64,000 bases of DNA from Polaribacter huanghezhanensis (GCF_030444335.1 NZ_CP128595.1:1302001-1366000), one strand, 5' to 3'. Positions 45,184 through 53,467 are shown, numbered from the stretch's first letter. A program made the numbers and translations. Notes: generated by a model not told the origin, from the letters alone.

Positions 45184-46137
45184 TTACAGTTCGTAATTGT
45201 TGCCTTCTGAAGCAAACCTAAAACCTAGTTTTTCGATTTCTTTTCGTTCTTTGCTATTTTCTTGTAGCGTAGGATTTGTATGATTAAAATGAATAAAAAT
45301 TACTTTGTTTTTTGTTGCTAAAGACTCATTTTTAAACAAAGCAACCGTTTCTGAAATAAATGGATGAGGAATCTCAGACATTGGTCGGTTTAACTCTCCA
45401 TCTTTTAAAAAAGATGCATCTAAAAATGCGTAATCTACTTTTTTTACTTCTTCAATTATACTTTTCTTCCATTTGTGCCATTTATCAATATCTGGAATAA
45501 ACAACGCTGTTTTGTTTTTCCCTTCAATTTTATAACCAACAGTTTCAGAAAACTCATCTCTGTGAGGAACTAAAAATGGCGTCACTTTTAAGTTGTTATT
45601 TAACACGATTGTAGAATCGTTTTGTAATTTTTGCAATGCAATATTTTGTAAAGAAACCAATTGACTCCACGGGCCATTTTTCTCTAAAAATGATTTCATT
45701 TTTGGCATTGCATACACCTTTGTTCCTTTTTTACCCAACGCTTCTCTGCCAAAATACATCAAACCTGTATAGTGCCCAATATGTGCATGAGTTAAGAAAA
45801 CGCCATCAATAATTGTTGCTGTTTTTAAATGATGTTGTTCTAAATCTGCCAATTGTGTGTGCATGTCTGGAGTTGCTTCAAACAACCATTTTTGTTTGTT
45901 CTGTTGATCTACCAAACCTAAAGACACCACACTTTTTCTTTTATTTGTTCCGTTATAATAATTGGCGCAACATTCTTTTTGGCAACCAATATGTGGGTAG
46001 CCGCCATCTTGAGCAATTCCTAAAACAGTAATGTATTGTTGTAGTTTTTTTGGTTTAATAACCTCTGTTGATTTGTTTTCTACTTTACAACCCATTGCAA
46101 ATATGATAAAAAACAATGCTACTATTTTTAATTTCAT
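45184..46137 (-). CDS. MBL-fold hydrolase, PqqB-like lipoprotein
   Basis: A 317-residue metallo-beta-lactamase-fold protein with a lipoprotein signal (IVALFFIIFAMGC, cysteine at residue 17). The metal-binding motif is 'LTHAHIGHYTGL' (about 112-123), with 'FIPDIDKWHKW' and 'FIHFNHTNP' further on. 'GIAQDGGYPHIGC' at residues 40-52 matches PqqB-type proteins. No other pqq genes are nearby, so it is an orphan with an unknown substrate rather than a PQQ biosynthesis gene. Confidence 0.8.
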   Translation of the reverse strand: MKLKIVALFFIIFAMGCKVENKSTEVIKPKKLQQYITVLGIAQDGGYPHIGCQKECCANYYNGTNKRKSVVSLGLVDQQNKQKWLFEATPDMHTQLADLEQHHLKTATIIDGVFLTHAHIGHYTGLMYFGREALGKKGTKVYAMPKMKSFLEKNGPWSQLVSLQNIALQKLQNDSTIVLNNNLKVTPFLVPHRDEFSETVGYKIEGKNKTALFIPDIDKWHKWKKSIIEEVKKVDYAFLDASFLKDGELNRPMSEIPHPFISETVALFKNESLATKNKVIFIHFNHTNPTLQENSKERKEIEKLGFRFASEGNNYEL

Positions 46138-46167
46138 TTTAAGAAAAATTTAAAAATTAAAGTTACA

Positions 46168-46199
46168 AAAAAAGCACCAATCTTAGATTGATGCTTTTT
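46168..46199 (-). terminator. ilvE terminator
   Basis: AGCACCAATC pairs with GATTGATGCT (one mismatch) around TTA, with flanking A- and T-runs. It is 21 bases past the ilvE stop on the minus strand. Confidence 0.75.
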
Positions 46200-46219
46200 G
46201 CTATTGTATAAAGCAAAAA

Positions 46220-47275
46220 CTATAATTGAACTCTCCATCCATAAGGATCTTCAGTTTTATTGGTTTGGATGTCTGTAATTTTCTTTTTTAATTGAGCAGC
46301 GAAACTATTTTCTAATTCTGGCAACTCAAAATCTTCTTCTTTATAGCCAAAACCAGCAATTGGTGAAATTACCGCAGCAGTTCCAGCTCCAAATAATTCT
46401 TTTAATTCGCCACTTTTTGCAGCATTCACAACTTCTTTAACGGTTATTTTACGTACTTCAACGTTTATTCCGTTGTCTTTTGCGATTTGCAAAACACTTT
46501 TACGTGTAATTCCGTCTAAAATTCTATCAGAAGTCGGACTTGTAATTAACGTATCATTTATCCGTACAAAAATATTCATCGCGCCAGCTTCTTCAATATA
46601 TTCATGACTTGTATCATCAGTCCAAATAACTTGATTATATCCTTTTTCTATGGCTAATTGAGTTGGATAAAATTGTGCGGCATAATTACCGCCAGCTTTT
46701 GCAAAACCAACGCCACCATTTGCAGCTCTTGCATATTTTTCTTCAATTAAAACTTTTACTTTTCCAGCAAAATAAGCACCAGAAGGAGCCGTTGCAATAA
46801 TAAATTTATATTCAGTTGATGGTGAAGCGTGAAAACCATTTCCTGTAGCAAAAATAAAAGGTCTTATGTATAAAGAACTTCCTTCGTTAGTTGGAATCCA
46901 AGCGTTATCAATTTCTAATAATTTTTTTAAACCGTCCATAAAAAGTTTTTCAGGAACTTGCGGAATGACCATTCTTTCTGCCGATTTATTTAAACGTTTG
47001 CAGTTGTCTAAAGGTCTAAACAATAAGGTGTTTTCATTGGCGTCTTTGTAGGCTTTCATTCCTTCAAAAATAGATTGTCCGTAATGAAAAATCTTTGCTG
47101 ATGGATCTAAAGAAATAGCTGCGTATGGTTGAATAGATGGGTTTTGCCATTTCCCGTCTTTATAATCACAGACAAACATGTGGTCAGAAAAAACCGTCCC
47201 AAAAGGTAAATTGTTAAAGTCTACAGAAGCTATTCTAGAATTTTGAATAGGATTAATTTTTATAGTTGAATTCAT
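46220..47275 (-). CDS. ilvE: Branched-chain amino acid aminotransferase
   Basis: A 351-residue PLP enzyme that moves amino groups between glutamate and branched-chain 2-oxoacids. The PLP lysine lies in 'GFAKAGGNYAAQFY' (about 193-206), and 'YIEEAGAMNIFV' (about 232-243) and 'SPTSDRILDGITRKSVLQIA' are family blocks. The start (MNSTIKINPIQNSRIASVDF) gives the usual length for the type II enzyme. It is an isolated gene with its own terminator. Confidence 0.95.
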   Translation of the reverse strand: MNSTIKINPIQNSRIASVDFNNLPFGTVFSDHMFVCDYKDGKWQNPSIQPYAAISLDPSAKIFHYGQSIFEGMKAYKDANENTLLFRPLDNCKRLNKSAERMVIPQVPEKLFMDGLKKLLEIDNAWIPTNEGSSLYIRPFIFATGNGFHASPSTEYKFIIATAPSGAYFAGKVKVLIEEKYARAANGGVGFAKAGGNYAAQFYPTQLAIEKGYNQVIWTDDTSHEYIEEAGAMNIFVRINDTLITSPTSDRILDGITRKSVLQIAKDNGINVEVRKITVKEVVNAAKSGELKELFGAGTAAVISPIAGFGYKEEDFELPELENSFAAQLKKKITDIQTNKTEDPYGWRVQL

Positions 47276-47361
47276 TTTAAATCAGAAATTTAATGCCGCA
47301 AAGGTAGGTAATTTATCACGTTCTAAACTCAGATAATGGCGAATATTATTGTTTAAATCCT

Positions 47362-47369
47362 TACATTTG
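47362..47369 (+). promoter_or_regulatory. TACATTTG -7 box ahead of the DUF4920 gene
   Basis: A TAnnTTTG match 27 bases before the start codon. No clear -33 element at proper spacing. Confidence 0.45.
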
Positions 47370-47395
47370 TAGTAAATGTGTTAAAATTATAGAGG

Positions 47396-47902
47396 ATGAA
47401 AAATCTATTAAAAGTGTGTGTTGTTTTCTTATTGGTTTTTACCGCTTGTAAAGAAAATTCAACAGAGAAAAAAGACACAAAAACAGCTGAAGCAACAACA
47501 AGTTTTGATTCTTTTGGGGCATTAATTTTCGACGAAGGAGCAATCGATTCGAAAGCAATGTTAGACAGGTTTAAATCGCTAAAAGTTGGCGATACCATCA
47601 ATGTAAAATTTGCTTCAAAGATTGATGAAGTTTGTTCTAAAAAAGGTTGTTGGATGAAATTAGATTTAACAGACGGAACACAAACAATGGTTCGTTTTAA
47701 AGACTACGGATTCTTTATGCCGTTGGATGCTAAAGACAGAGAAGTAATTGTAAATGGTAAAGCATTTGTGCAAGAAACTTCTGTTGCAGATTTAAAACAT
47801 TTTGCTGAAGATGCTGGTAAAACGAAAGAAGAAATTGCGAGAATTACAATGCCTAAAGTAGAGTTTACCTTTGAAGCAGACGGAGTTTTAATGAAAAAAT
47901 AA
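47396..47902 (+). CDS. DUF4920 lipoprotein
   Basis: A 168-residue lipoprotein (MKNLLKVCVVFLLVFTACKE, lipobox cysteine at residue 18). The mature part has the DUF4920 core, an OB-fold-like beta domain with 'SKIDEVCSKKGCWMKLDL', including a conserved pair of cysteines, and 'VRFKDYGFFMPLD'. The family is found in Bacteroidota and some other groups and may bind metal; function is unproven. mnmD begins seven bases downstream. Confidence 0.85.
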   Translation: MKNLLKVCVVFLLVFTACKENSTEKKDTKTAEATTSFDSFGALIFDEGAIDSKAMLDRFKSLKVGDTINVKFASKIDEVCSKKGCWMKLDLTDGTQTMVRFKDYGFFMPLDAKDREVIVNGKAFVQETSVADLKHFAEDAGKTKEEIARITMPKVEFTFEADGVLMKK

Positions 47903-47909
47903 ACACAGT

Positions 47910-48578
47910 TTGAAAAGAGAAATTGTGATTACTGCAGATGGTTCTTCAACCATCCATTTACCAGATTGGAATGAAAATTACCATTCCACTCACGGCGCAA
48001 TTCAAGAAGCAAAACACGTATTTATTTCTAAAGGATTGGAGGCGATTTCTGCATCAGAAATTTCGCTTTTGGAAATAGGTTTTGGAACAGGTTTAAATTG
48101 TTTTATCACTTTTTTAGAAGCTCAAAAGAAAGAAAAATTAATTAATTATGTTGGAGTAGAAGCATTTCCTGTAACAAAGGAAGAAGTTTCTAAATTGAAT
48201 TATGTTTCAGAATTAAAAGCAAAACAGCAACAATTGGTTTTTGATGAAATTCACAATTGTCATTGGGAAGAAAAACATCAGATTCATTCTAATTTTTGGT
48301 TGACAAAAAGAAAGCAGTTTTTTAAAGATATTGTTGATGAAAATCAGTTTGAACTCATCTATTTTGATGCTTTTGGAGCAGAACATCAACCAGAATTATG
48401 GACCGTTGCTATTTTTAAAAAAATGTTTAAAGCATTAAGGGTAAACGGAATTTTAGTAACTTATTCCGCCAAAGGAAGCGTTCGCAGAGCCATGCAAGAA
48501 GTTGGTTTTACTGTTGAACGCCTTGATGGTCCGCCAGGAAAAAGAGAAATGCTGAGAGGAACGAAGTATTCAGCGTAG
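47910..48578 (+). CDS. mnmD: tRNA (mnm5s2U34)-methyltransferase MnmD
   Basis: A 222-residue SAM methyltransferase that completes the wobble-uridine modification in tRNAs for Lys, Glu and Gln. In E. coli this activity is the N-terminal part of MnmC; here it is a separate protein. 'LLEIGFGTGLNCFITFLEA' (about 53-71) binds SAM and 'LIYFDAFGAEHQPELW' (about 149-164) is the MnmC signature. The start is TTG at 47910. The last codons are part of a 34-bp perfect tandem duplication (48557-48624). Confidence 0.9.
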   Translation: MKREIVITADGSSTIHLPDWNENYHSTHGAIQEAKHVFISKGLEAISASEISLLEIGFGTGLNCFITFLEAQKKEKLINYVGVEAFPVTKEEVSKLNYVSELKAKQQQLVFDEIHNCHWEEKHQIHSNFWLTKRKQFFKDIVDENQFELIYFDAFGAEHQPELWTVAIFKKMFKALRVNGILVTYSAKGSVRRAMQEVGFTVERLDGPPGKREMLRGTKYSA

Positions 48579-48624
48579 CTAAATATTTCAAGGAACGAAG
48601 TATTCAGCGTAGCTAAATATTTCA
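48557..48624. repeat. Perfect 34-bp tandem duplication at the end of mnmD
   Basis: The unit AGGAACGAAGTATTCAGCGT, extended by AGCTAAATATTTCA, occurs twice head-to-tail without any mismatch. The first unit includes the mnmD stop codon; the second is noncoding. Confidence 0.95.
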
Positions 48625-48649
48625 AAAAATAAAAAAGTATTAAAGTAAA

Positions 48650-48796
48650 ATGGAAGAAAAAAAGTTAGAATTTAGAAGACTAAGAGGTCGAAAAAGGTCA
48701 AATCCAAAAAGAGGAATTGTATTTATTATTTTATTAATAATTATTGTCTATTTATGGATGAATGCAGATGCTATTATTTCAAAAATACTACCATAA
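48650..48796 (+). CDS. Small single-pass membrane protein (48 residues)
   Basis: The reading frame begins MEEKKLEFRRLRGRKRSNP, a highly basic cytoplasmic segment, followed by one hydrophobic helix (RGIVFIILLIIIVYLWM) and a short polar tail ending in TAA. The clean basic-then-hydrophobic pattern supports a real inner-membrane protein with its N-terminus inside. It sits between mnmD and a convergent glycosyltransferase gene, whose stop is one base after this stop. Confidence 0.6.
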   Translation: MEEKKLEFRRLRGRKRSNPKRGIVFIILLIIIVYLWMNADAIISKILP

Positions 48797-48797
48797 A

Positions 48798-49919
48798 TTA
48801 CTTTTTAAAAGCCCGTTCTTTCCACTGATAATTGCTGAAAATTGATTTTAAAAAAACCCATACAATAAAATATGGATACACAAAACTACTTTTAAGATAG
48901 GTTTTAAAATCCATTTTTTTGTTTTCAAAAAGCGCCATTTTTTCTACTAATAAATAGTCAAAAAACAACTTTAATAAAAAGTAAAATATAAAAGTTTTAA
49001 AAGCGATTATTTTTAGAATTAATAACAAAGGCGCAAATGCTATAATTGCATTTCCTGTTAAAATGATGACTCCAATAAGCTTTCCAATTACTAAATTATA
49101 ATTTGCTGTTTTTGATGCCCAACGAACGCGTTGTTCTATCAATTCTGAAAAAGAATTTACAGGAAATGTTTTTACAATAACATCTTTTGATTTTAGATAC
49201 TGAACCTTCTCTTTATAAACCCGTAAAAATTTTTCTAATAAGAAAACATCATCGCCACTTGCAATAGAATTATTGCCTTCAAAACCATTTAGTTTTTCGA
49301 AAATATCTTTTCTGTACATTAAGTTTGCTCCATTGGCTAAAAACGGAATGTTCAATCCAAAACCACTAATAGTTGTTGCTTGTAAACTCATAAACTCTAA
49401 ACGCTGAAATTGATGTAAAAATGTTGAGTCTGCCTCATAAGAAACCGGAGCAACAATCATGTTGCAATTGTTTTGTTGGATAAAATTATCGATGATTTTT
49501 AACCAGTTTTTAGGCACAACACAATCTGCATCTGTGGTGATAATCCAATTATTTTTTGCGTTTTTTAATGCTGCAGCAATGGCATCTTTTTTTGGGGAAT
49601 TAGAAACTCTTTTGTTTTTAATAATTGAAATATTATTTTCAGTATTAGTAAATGATTTTTCAATAATTTCAACCGAATTATCTTTTGAATCATCATCAAC
49701 AAAAAGAAACTCTACCAAGTTTTTTGAATACTTTAATTGCTGAATAGAATCTGCTAATTTTGGTAAATTTTTTGCTTCATTTCTAAACGGAATAATTACC
49801 GAAAAAGCTGTTTTTTCTGATGTTATTGTGCTTTTGAAAACGGCAATTTTGTTAAATCCAATTACAAAAACGAAAATGCAAATGATGTAGCCATAAAATA
49901 AAACACTAATGAATATCAT
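48798..49919 (-). CDS. Family 2 glycosyltransferase, membrane-bound
   Basis: A 373-residue glycosyltransferase with an N-terminal membrane helix. The catalytic domain starts at 'FSVIIPFRNEAKNL' (about 39), has 'EFLFVDDDSKDNS' and 'NWIITTDADCVVPKNW' (the DxD metal site), then 'QRVRWASKTAN' (Q-x-x-RW-like motif). Hydrophobic segments close the protein. This is a GT2-type enzyme, probably for a lipid- or membrane-linked sugar. It overlaps the flippase-like gene by four bases. Confidence 0.85.
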   Translation of the reverse strand: MIFISVLFYGYIICIFVFVIGFNKIAVFKSTITSEKTAFSVIIPFRNEAKNLPKLADSIQQLKYSKNLVEFLFVDDDSKDNSVEIIEKSFTNTENNISIIKNKRVSNSPKKDAIAAALKNAKNNWIITTDADCVVPKNWLKIIDNFIQQNNCNMIVAPVSYEADSTFLHQFQRLEFMSLQATTISGFGLNIPFLANGANLMYRKDIFEKLNGFEGNNSIASGDDVFLLEKFLRVYKEKVQYLKSKDVIVKTFPVNSFSELIEQRVRWASKTANYNLVIGKLIGVIILTGNAIIAFAPLLLILKIIAFKTFIFYFLLKLFFDYLLVEKMALFENKKMDFKTYLKSSFVYPYFIVWVFLKSIFSNYQWKERAFKK

Positions 49920-50899
49920 TCTTTTTGCTGAATTAATTTGTCCGTACTAAAAGTAAGCACAAAATAGCTTCCAACAATGCTCGGAAGCACAAAATTAAAA
50001 ATCCACATAAGCAAAACGATTGCTAAAACACTTGCTTCATTAACTTGATAGAAAGAAAAAACGATGATAGCAACAGAACCTTTTACAAGTATATCAAATA
50101 AAGACAACATTGGGATAATCGATGCAATTACATACATGGAAAAAACACACATCATTGCGTCTAAATAAAGAATATCAACATTAAAAATGACTAATAAAAA
50201 ATAAAATTGATGTGAGAAAATTAGATATCGAAATACCGAAAGAAGCATCACTTTTTGCAATAGTTTTTTAGAAAAACCAGTCATTTTATCTTTAAAATAC
50301 TGTATAGAATATCCTTTAAAAATAAAATCTTTTTTATCAATAAACCTGAAAACTATAAAAAACAGAACGAGAAAAATTACAATGAAAATTACATTCGTAA
50401 AATCAAGTTCAATCTTAAAATTGAAAAATAAATACAAGCAACCAATAAGTCCGAAAATAATGGTAACAACTAATTGAGAGATATTTCCGACAAAATTTAA
50501 CGCTACAATTTTTTTTCGCAATGCTTTTTTAAAATATAATGCTTTTGCGCCATATTCTCCAATCCTGTTCGGGGTAATTAACGATGCTGTTAATGAAGCT
50601 AAACTTTGAATTGCAGTTTCAGAAAAAGAATTTTTTTGTACTTGATTTGCTAATAATTTCCATTTTGATATTTCTAAAAACCAATTAAAAATGGTAAAAA
50701 TCAATAAAAAAAGTATATTTTTTAATGAAAAAATATTGGTTTTTGTCAAAATTGATAAAAAATAAAAAACTGACTGTTGTTGGTTCGTGAAGATTTTATC
50801 ATAAATAAAATATCCGCAGCCAATAACAATAAAAAGTTTTACGACTAGCGCAAAGAATTGCTTAGATTTGTAAGAATTCGAATGATTCATGAACTGCAA
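49916..50899 (-). CDS. Flippase-like membrane protein (lysylphosphatidylglycerol synthase TM region family)
   Basis: A 327-residue integral membrane protein with about eight hydrophobic segments. The 'ALYFKKALRKKI' and 'SLASLTASLITPNRIGEYGAKA' sequences match the UPF0104/flippase-like family, in which the second has the conserved P-x-R-I-G-E pattern. A start at 50890 (MNHSNSYKSKQFF) is as plausible as 50899. It overlaps the glycosyltransferase, so the two probably act together on a membrane glycolipid. The substrate is unknown. Confidence 0.75.
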   Translation of the reverse strand: MQFMNHSNSYKSKQFFALVVKLFIVIGCGYFIYDKIFTNQQQSVFYFLSILTKTNIFSLKNILFLLIFTIFNWFLEISKWKLLANQVQKNSFSETAIQSLASLTASLITPNRIGEYGAKALYFKKALRKKIVALNFVGNISQLVVTIIFGLIGCLYLFFNFKIELDFTNVIFIVIFLVLFFIVFRFIDKKDFIFKGYSIQYFKDKMTGFSKKLLQKVMLLSVFRYLIFSHQFYFLLVIFNVDILYLDAMMCVFSMYVIASIIPMLSLFDILVKGSVAIIVFSFYQVNEASVLAIVLLMWIFNFVLPSIVGSYFVLTFSTDKLIQQKE

Positions 50900-50955
50900 A
50901 GTAACAAATAATTATTGTTTAGTTGCAGTGCTAAAATTAAAATCAATCTGAGATT

Positions 50956-51510
50956 GTGAGTACAGAAAAAATTATATTAGGTATTGATCCAGGAACTACC
51001 ATTATGGGGTTTGGTGTCATTAAAATTGTGGGTAAAAAAATGGAGTTTGTTCAAATGAACGAACTGATTTTAACCAAATACACCGATCATTATCTAAAAC
51101 TAAAACTAATTTTTGAACGAACTATCGAATTAATTGACACCTACAATCCAGATGAAATTGCAATTGAAGCGCCTTTTTTTGGTAAAAATGTACAATCGAT
51201 GTTGAAATTGGGAAGAGCTCAAGGAGTTGCGATGGCGGCAGGTTTATCGAGAGAAATTCCAATTACAGAATATTTACCAAAGAAAATTAAAATGGCAATT
51301 ACAGGAAATGGAAATGCCAGTAAAGAACAAGTTGCTCTGATGTTAAAATCCTTATTAGATTTAAAAACGTTGCCAAAAAACCTTGATGCAACAGACGGAT
51401 TAGCAGCAGCAGTTTGTCATTTTTACAATGCAGGAAAAGTTGTTGGCGGGAAAAGTTATACAGGTTGGAGTGCTTTTGTGAAACAGAATGAAAAAAGAGT
51501 AAAGAAGTAG
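50956..51510 (+). CDS. ruvC: Holliday junction endonuclease RuvC
   Basis: A 184-residue resolvase that cuts four-way junctions in homologous recombination with RuvAB. The acidic catalytic residues are in 'LGIDPGTTIMGFGVIK' (D near 11), 'EIAIEAPFF' (E near 72) and 'DATDGLAAAVCHF' (two D near 147-150). It starts at GTG (50956), the only start that retains the N-terminal strand. Divergent from the flippase-like gene. Confidence 0.95.
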   Translation: MSTEKIILGIDPGTTIMGFGVIKIVGKKMEFVQMNELILTKYTDHYLKLKLIFERTIELIDTYNPDEIAIEAPFFGKNVQSMLKLGRAQGVAMAAGLSREIPITEYLPKKIKMAITGNGNASKEQVALMLKSLLDLKTLPKNLDATDGLAAAVCHFYNAGKVVGGKSYTGWSAFVKQNEKRVKK

Positions 51511-51512
51511 TT

Positions 51513-51597
51513 TCAGTCAACAGTCACAGTATTCAGTCGCAGTATTCAGTTGCAGTTTTCAGTCGCAGTTGCAGTTGCAGTTTTCAGTTGCAGTGTT
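51513..51597. repeat. CAGT-rich short-period repeat, left arm
   Basis: The string runs as units of CAGTATTCAGT, CAGTCGCAGT and CAGTTGCAGTTTTCAGT after the ruvC stop. It is inverted relative to the arm at 51977-52015 (units of ACTGAATACTG), so the two arms bracket the four-helix-bundle gene. Confidence 0.85.
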
Positions 51598-51612
51598 TTA
51601 AAATAAATAATT

Positions 51613-51978
51613 ATGGGATTTAAAGAATTGTTGGCTTTTAAAAAATCATTTGATTTGGCAATGCGAATTTTTGAAATATCTAAATCATTTCCAAAAGAAG
51701 AGAAATATTCTTTAACAGATCAAATTAGAAGGTCATCAAGAAGTGTTTCTGCAAATATTTCTGAAGCTTATAGAAAGAGGTTGTATCCAAAACATTTTGT
51801 GAGTAAATTATCTGATTCTGATGCAGAGAATTCAGAAACTCAAGTATGGTTATTATTTGCGTTGAAATGTAATTATATGAATGAAGTTGATTTTGAAAGT
51901 TTGTCTTCTGAAAACGCTGAAGTTGGAAAATTAATAAATTACATGATTAACAATTCTGATAAATTCGGAGCTAAATAA
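51613..51978 (+). CDS. Four-helix-bundle protein (IVP family) between inverted CAGT repeats
   Basis: A 121-residue protein of the S23/IVP four-helix-bundle family, recognisable by 'AFKKSFDLAMRIFEISKSFPKEEKYSLTDQIRRSSRSVSANISEAY' in the first half and 'ENSETQVWLLFALKCNYM' in the second. It is clearly related in plan to the 37784 gene but only distantly alike in sequence. The gene sits between inverted, short-period CAGT-type repeats (51513-51597 and 51977-52015), and the right arm overlaps the stop codon, which suggests that gene and repeats move or amplify as a unit. The function is unknown. Confidence 0.85.
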   Translation: MGFKELLAFKKSFDLAMRIFEISKSFPKEEKYSLTDQIRRSSRSVSANISEAYRKRLYPKHFVSKLSDSDAENSETQVWLLFALKCNYMNEVDFESLSSENAEVGKLINYMINNSDKFGAK

Positions 51979-52015
51979 CTGAATACTGCTACTGAATACT
52001 GTAAACTGATAACTA
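51977..52015. repeat. CAGT-rich short-period repeat, right arm
   Basis: Units of ACTGAATACTG and CTGATAACT run from the stop codon of the four-helix-bundle gene to the start of hemW, in inverted orientation to the left arm. Confidence 0.8.
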
Positions 52016-52019
52016 AAAA

Positions 52020-53210
52020 ATGTCCGGAATATACATCCACATACCGTTTTGTAAACAAGCATGTTTTTATTGCGATTTTCATTTTTCTACTTCGTTAAAA
52101 AAGAAAGATGAGCTGGTTTCTTGTTTGATAAAAGAACTCGAAATTAGAAAAGACGAATTACAAAACGAAACAATTGAAACCATTTATTTTGGAGGTGGAA
52201 CTCCGAGTTTATTGTCGGTTGATGAAATTGAATCTATCATTGATGCTATTAATTCGAATTATACAGTAATTGAAAATCCAGAAATTACGTTAGAGGCAAA
52301 TCCAGATGATTTAAATGAAACGATCATTTTAGAATTATCTAAAAGTCCAGTAAATCGGCTAAGTATCGGAATTCAATCTTTTTTTGAAGACGATTTAAAA
52401 TTGATGAATCGCGCGCACAACGCAGAAGAAGCAAAAAAATGTTTGTCTGTGGCGACGCGCCACTTTGAGAATATTACAGTAGATTTAATTTACGGAATCC
52501 AGAATATGACCATTGAAAAATGGAAACAAAATTTACAAACTGTTTTCGATTTTGGCATCCATCATATTTCTAGTTATGCGCTAACCGTTGAGCCAAATAC
52601 AGCGTTGGATTCGTTTATCAAAAACGGAAAATATCCACCATTAAATGAAGCGTTGGCAAAACAACATTTTGATATTTTGGTTGAGGAAACACAGAAGCAA
52701 GGATTTGTACATTATGAGATTTCGAACTTTGGAAAACCCAACTATTTTTCGAAACACAATACCAGTTATTGGAACCAAAAAAAATACATCGGAATTGGAC
52801 CTTCAGCGCATTCGTTTAGCAAAACTCACAGAAGTTGGAATGTTTCTAATAATACAAAATACATCAAATCTATTTTAGAAAGTAAGTTACCAAACGAAAC
52901 GGAAGAGTTGTCTAAAAACGATCAATTTAACGAGTCTATTATGACAGGTTTACGAACTATTTGGGGAGTTTCTTTGGCGAAAATTGAAACTGAATTCGGA
53001 ATTGATTATAAAAATCAATTACTAACATCCGCAGAAAAATTCATCAATAAAGATTTACTCGTCATTGCGAGAGAAACGAAGCAATCTTTTAATGATGAAG
53101 AGATTACTTCTTCGATTCCTCCTCGTAATAACACTGGATTTCTGAAAACCACAAAAAAAGGCAAATTTTTAGCAGATGGAATTGCATCCGATTTATTTAT
53201 CCTGAACTAG
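52020..53210 (+). CDS. hemW: HemW-like radical SAM protein with a repeat inserted in frame
   Basis: A 396-residue radical-SAM family protein formerly called HemN-like, now seen as a haem chaperone (HemW). The [4Fe-4S] motif is 'CKQACFYCDFHF' (CxxxCxxC with cysteines 11, 15, 18), followed by 'FGGGTPSLL' and 'NRLSIGIQSF'. The C-terminal 'KTTKKGKFLADGIASDLFIL' is typical. Just before it, 24 residues (about 348-371) are encoded by a palindromic dispersed repeat of exactly 72 bp at 53061-53132. Without it the length would be 372, normal for HemW. The frame is preserved. Confidence 0.9.
   Translation: MSGIYIHIPFCKQACFYCDFHFSTSLKKKDELVSCLIKELEIRKDELQNETIETIYFGGGTPSLLSVDEIESIIDAINSNYTVIENPEITLEANPDDLNETIILELSKSPVNRLSIGIQSFFEDDLKLMNRAHNAEEAKKCLSVATRHFENITVDLIYGIQNMTIEKWKQNLQTVFDFGIHHISSYALTVEPNTALDSFIKNGKYPPLNEALAKQHFDILVEETQKQGFVHYEISNFGKPNYFSKHNTSYWNQKKYIGIGPSAHSFSKTHRSWNVSNNTKYIKSILESKLPNETEELSKNDQFNESIMTGLRTIWGVSLAKIETEFGIDYKNQLLTSAEKFINKDLLVIARETKQSFNDEEITSSIPPRNNTGFLKTTKKGKFLADGIASDLFILN
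53061..53132. repeat. Palindromic dispersed repeat inside hemW
   Basis: The left half begins GTCATTGCGAGAGAAACGAA and ends in GCAATCTTTT; the right half (AGATTACTTCTTCGATTCCTCCTCGTAATAAC) is its imperfect reverse complement. The length of 72 bases is an exact multiple of three. Related elements occur at 4079, 44383, 56895 and 57139. Confidence 0.85.
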
Positions 53211-53351
53211 TTTTAATACCATTGAATTTTGATATTTAACTCAACTGAAAGGTCTTTTTAAAATGGGAATGGAATTTGATAAAATCACAAAACCTTCAAT
53301 TAAAAAAGGTATATTTGGATAATAATCCGTTGAGAATTTTAACACTTAAAA

Positions 53352-53403
53352 AGTTCTCGATACAATTTTTCGTTCCTCAAAATCACTCGAACTGACATTT
53401 TGA
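53352..53403. repeat. Dispersed 'TCTCGATACAATTTTTCGTTCCTCA' type element
   Basis: This 52-base noncoding string (reverse complement begins CAAAATGTCAGTTCGAGTGA) has the appearance of a common flavobacterial intergenic element. It lies in the 257-base gap between hemW and the cyclase gene. The rest of this gap shows no gene or structure I can identify. Confidence 0.6.
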
Positions 53404-53467
53404 TACTATTTATAATAATAAAATTTACTGTAATCAAGTTTAATTAAAAAGATACTGAAAATTTCGA

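Noticed and set aside
45184..46137. The PqqB-like gene as part of a PQQ biosynthesis operon
   Set aside because: No pqqA, pqqC, pqqD or pqqE is nearby and the protein has a lipoprotein signal, so it is an orphan MBL hydrolase.
51513..51597. CAGT-type array considered as a CRISPR
   Set aside because: Units are about ten bases with no constant spacers, and no cas gene is present.
53211..53467. Possible gene remnant between hemW and the cyclase gene
   Set aside because: No frame has family-like text; only a dispersed element at 53352-53403 is recognisable.
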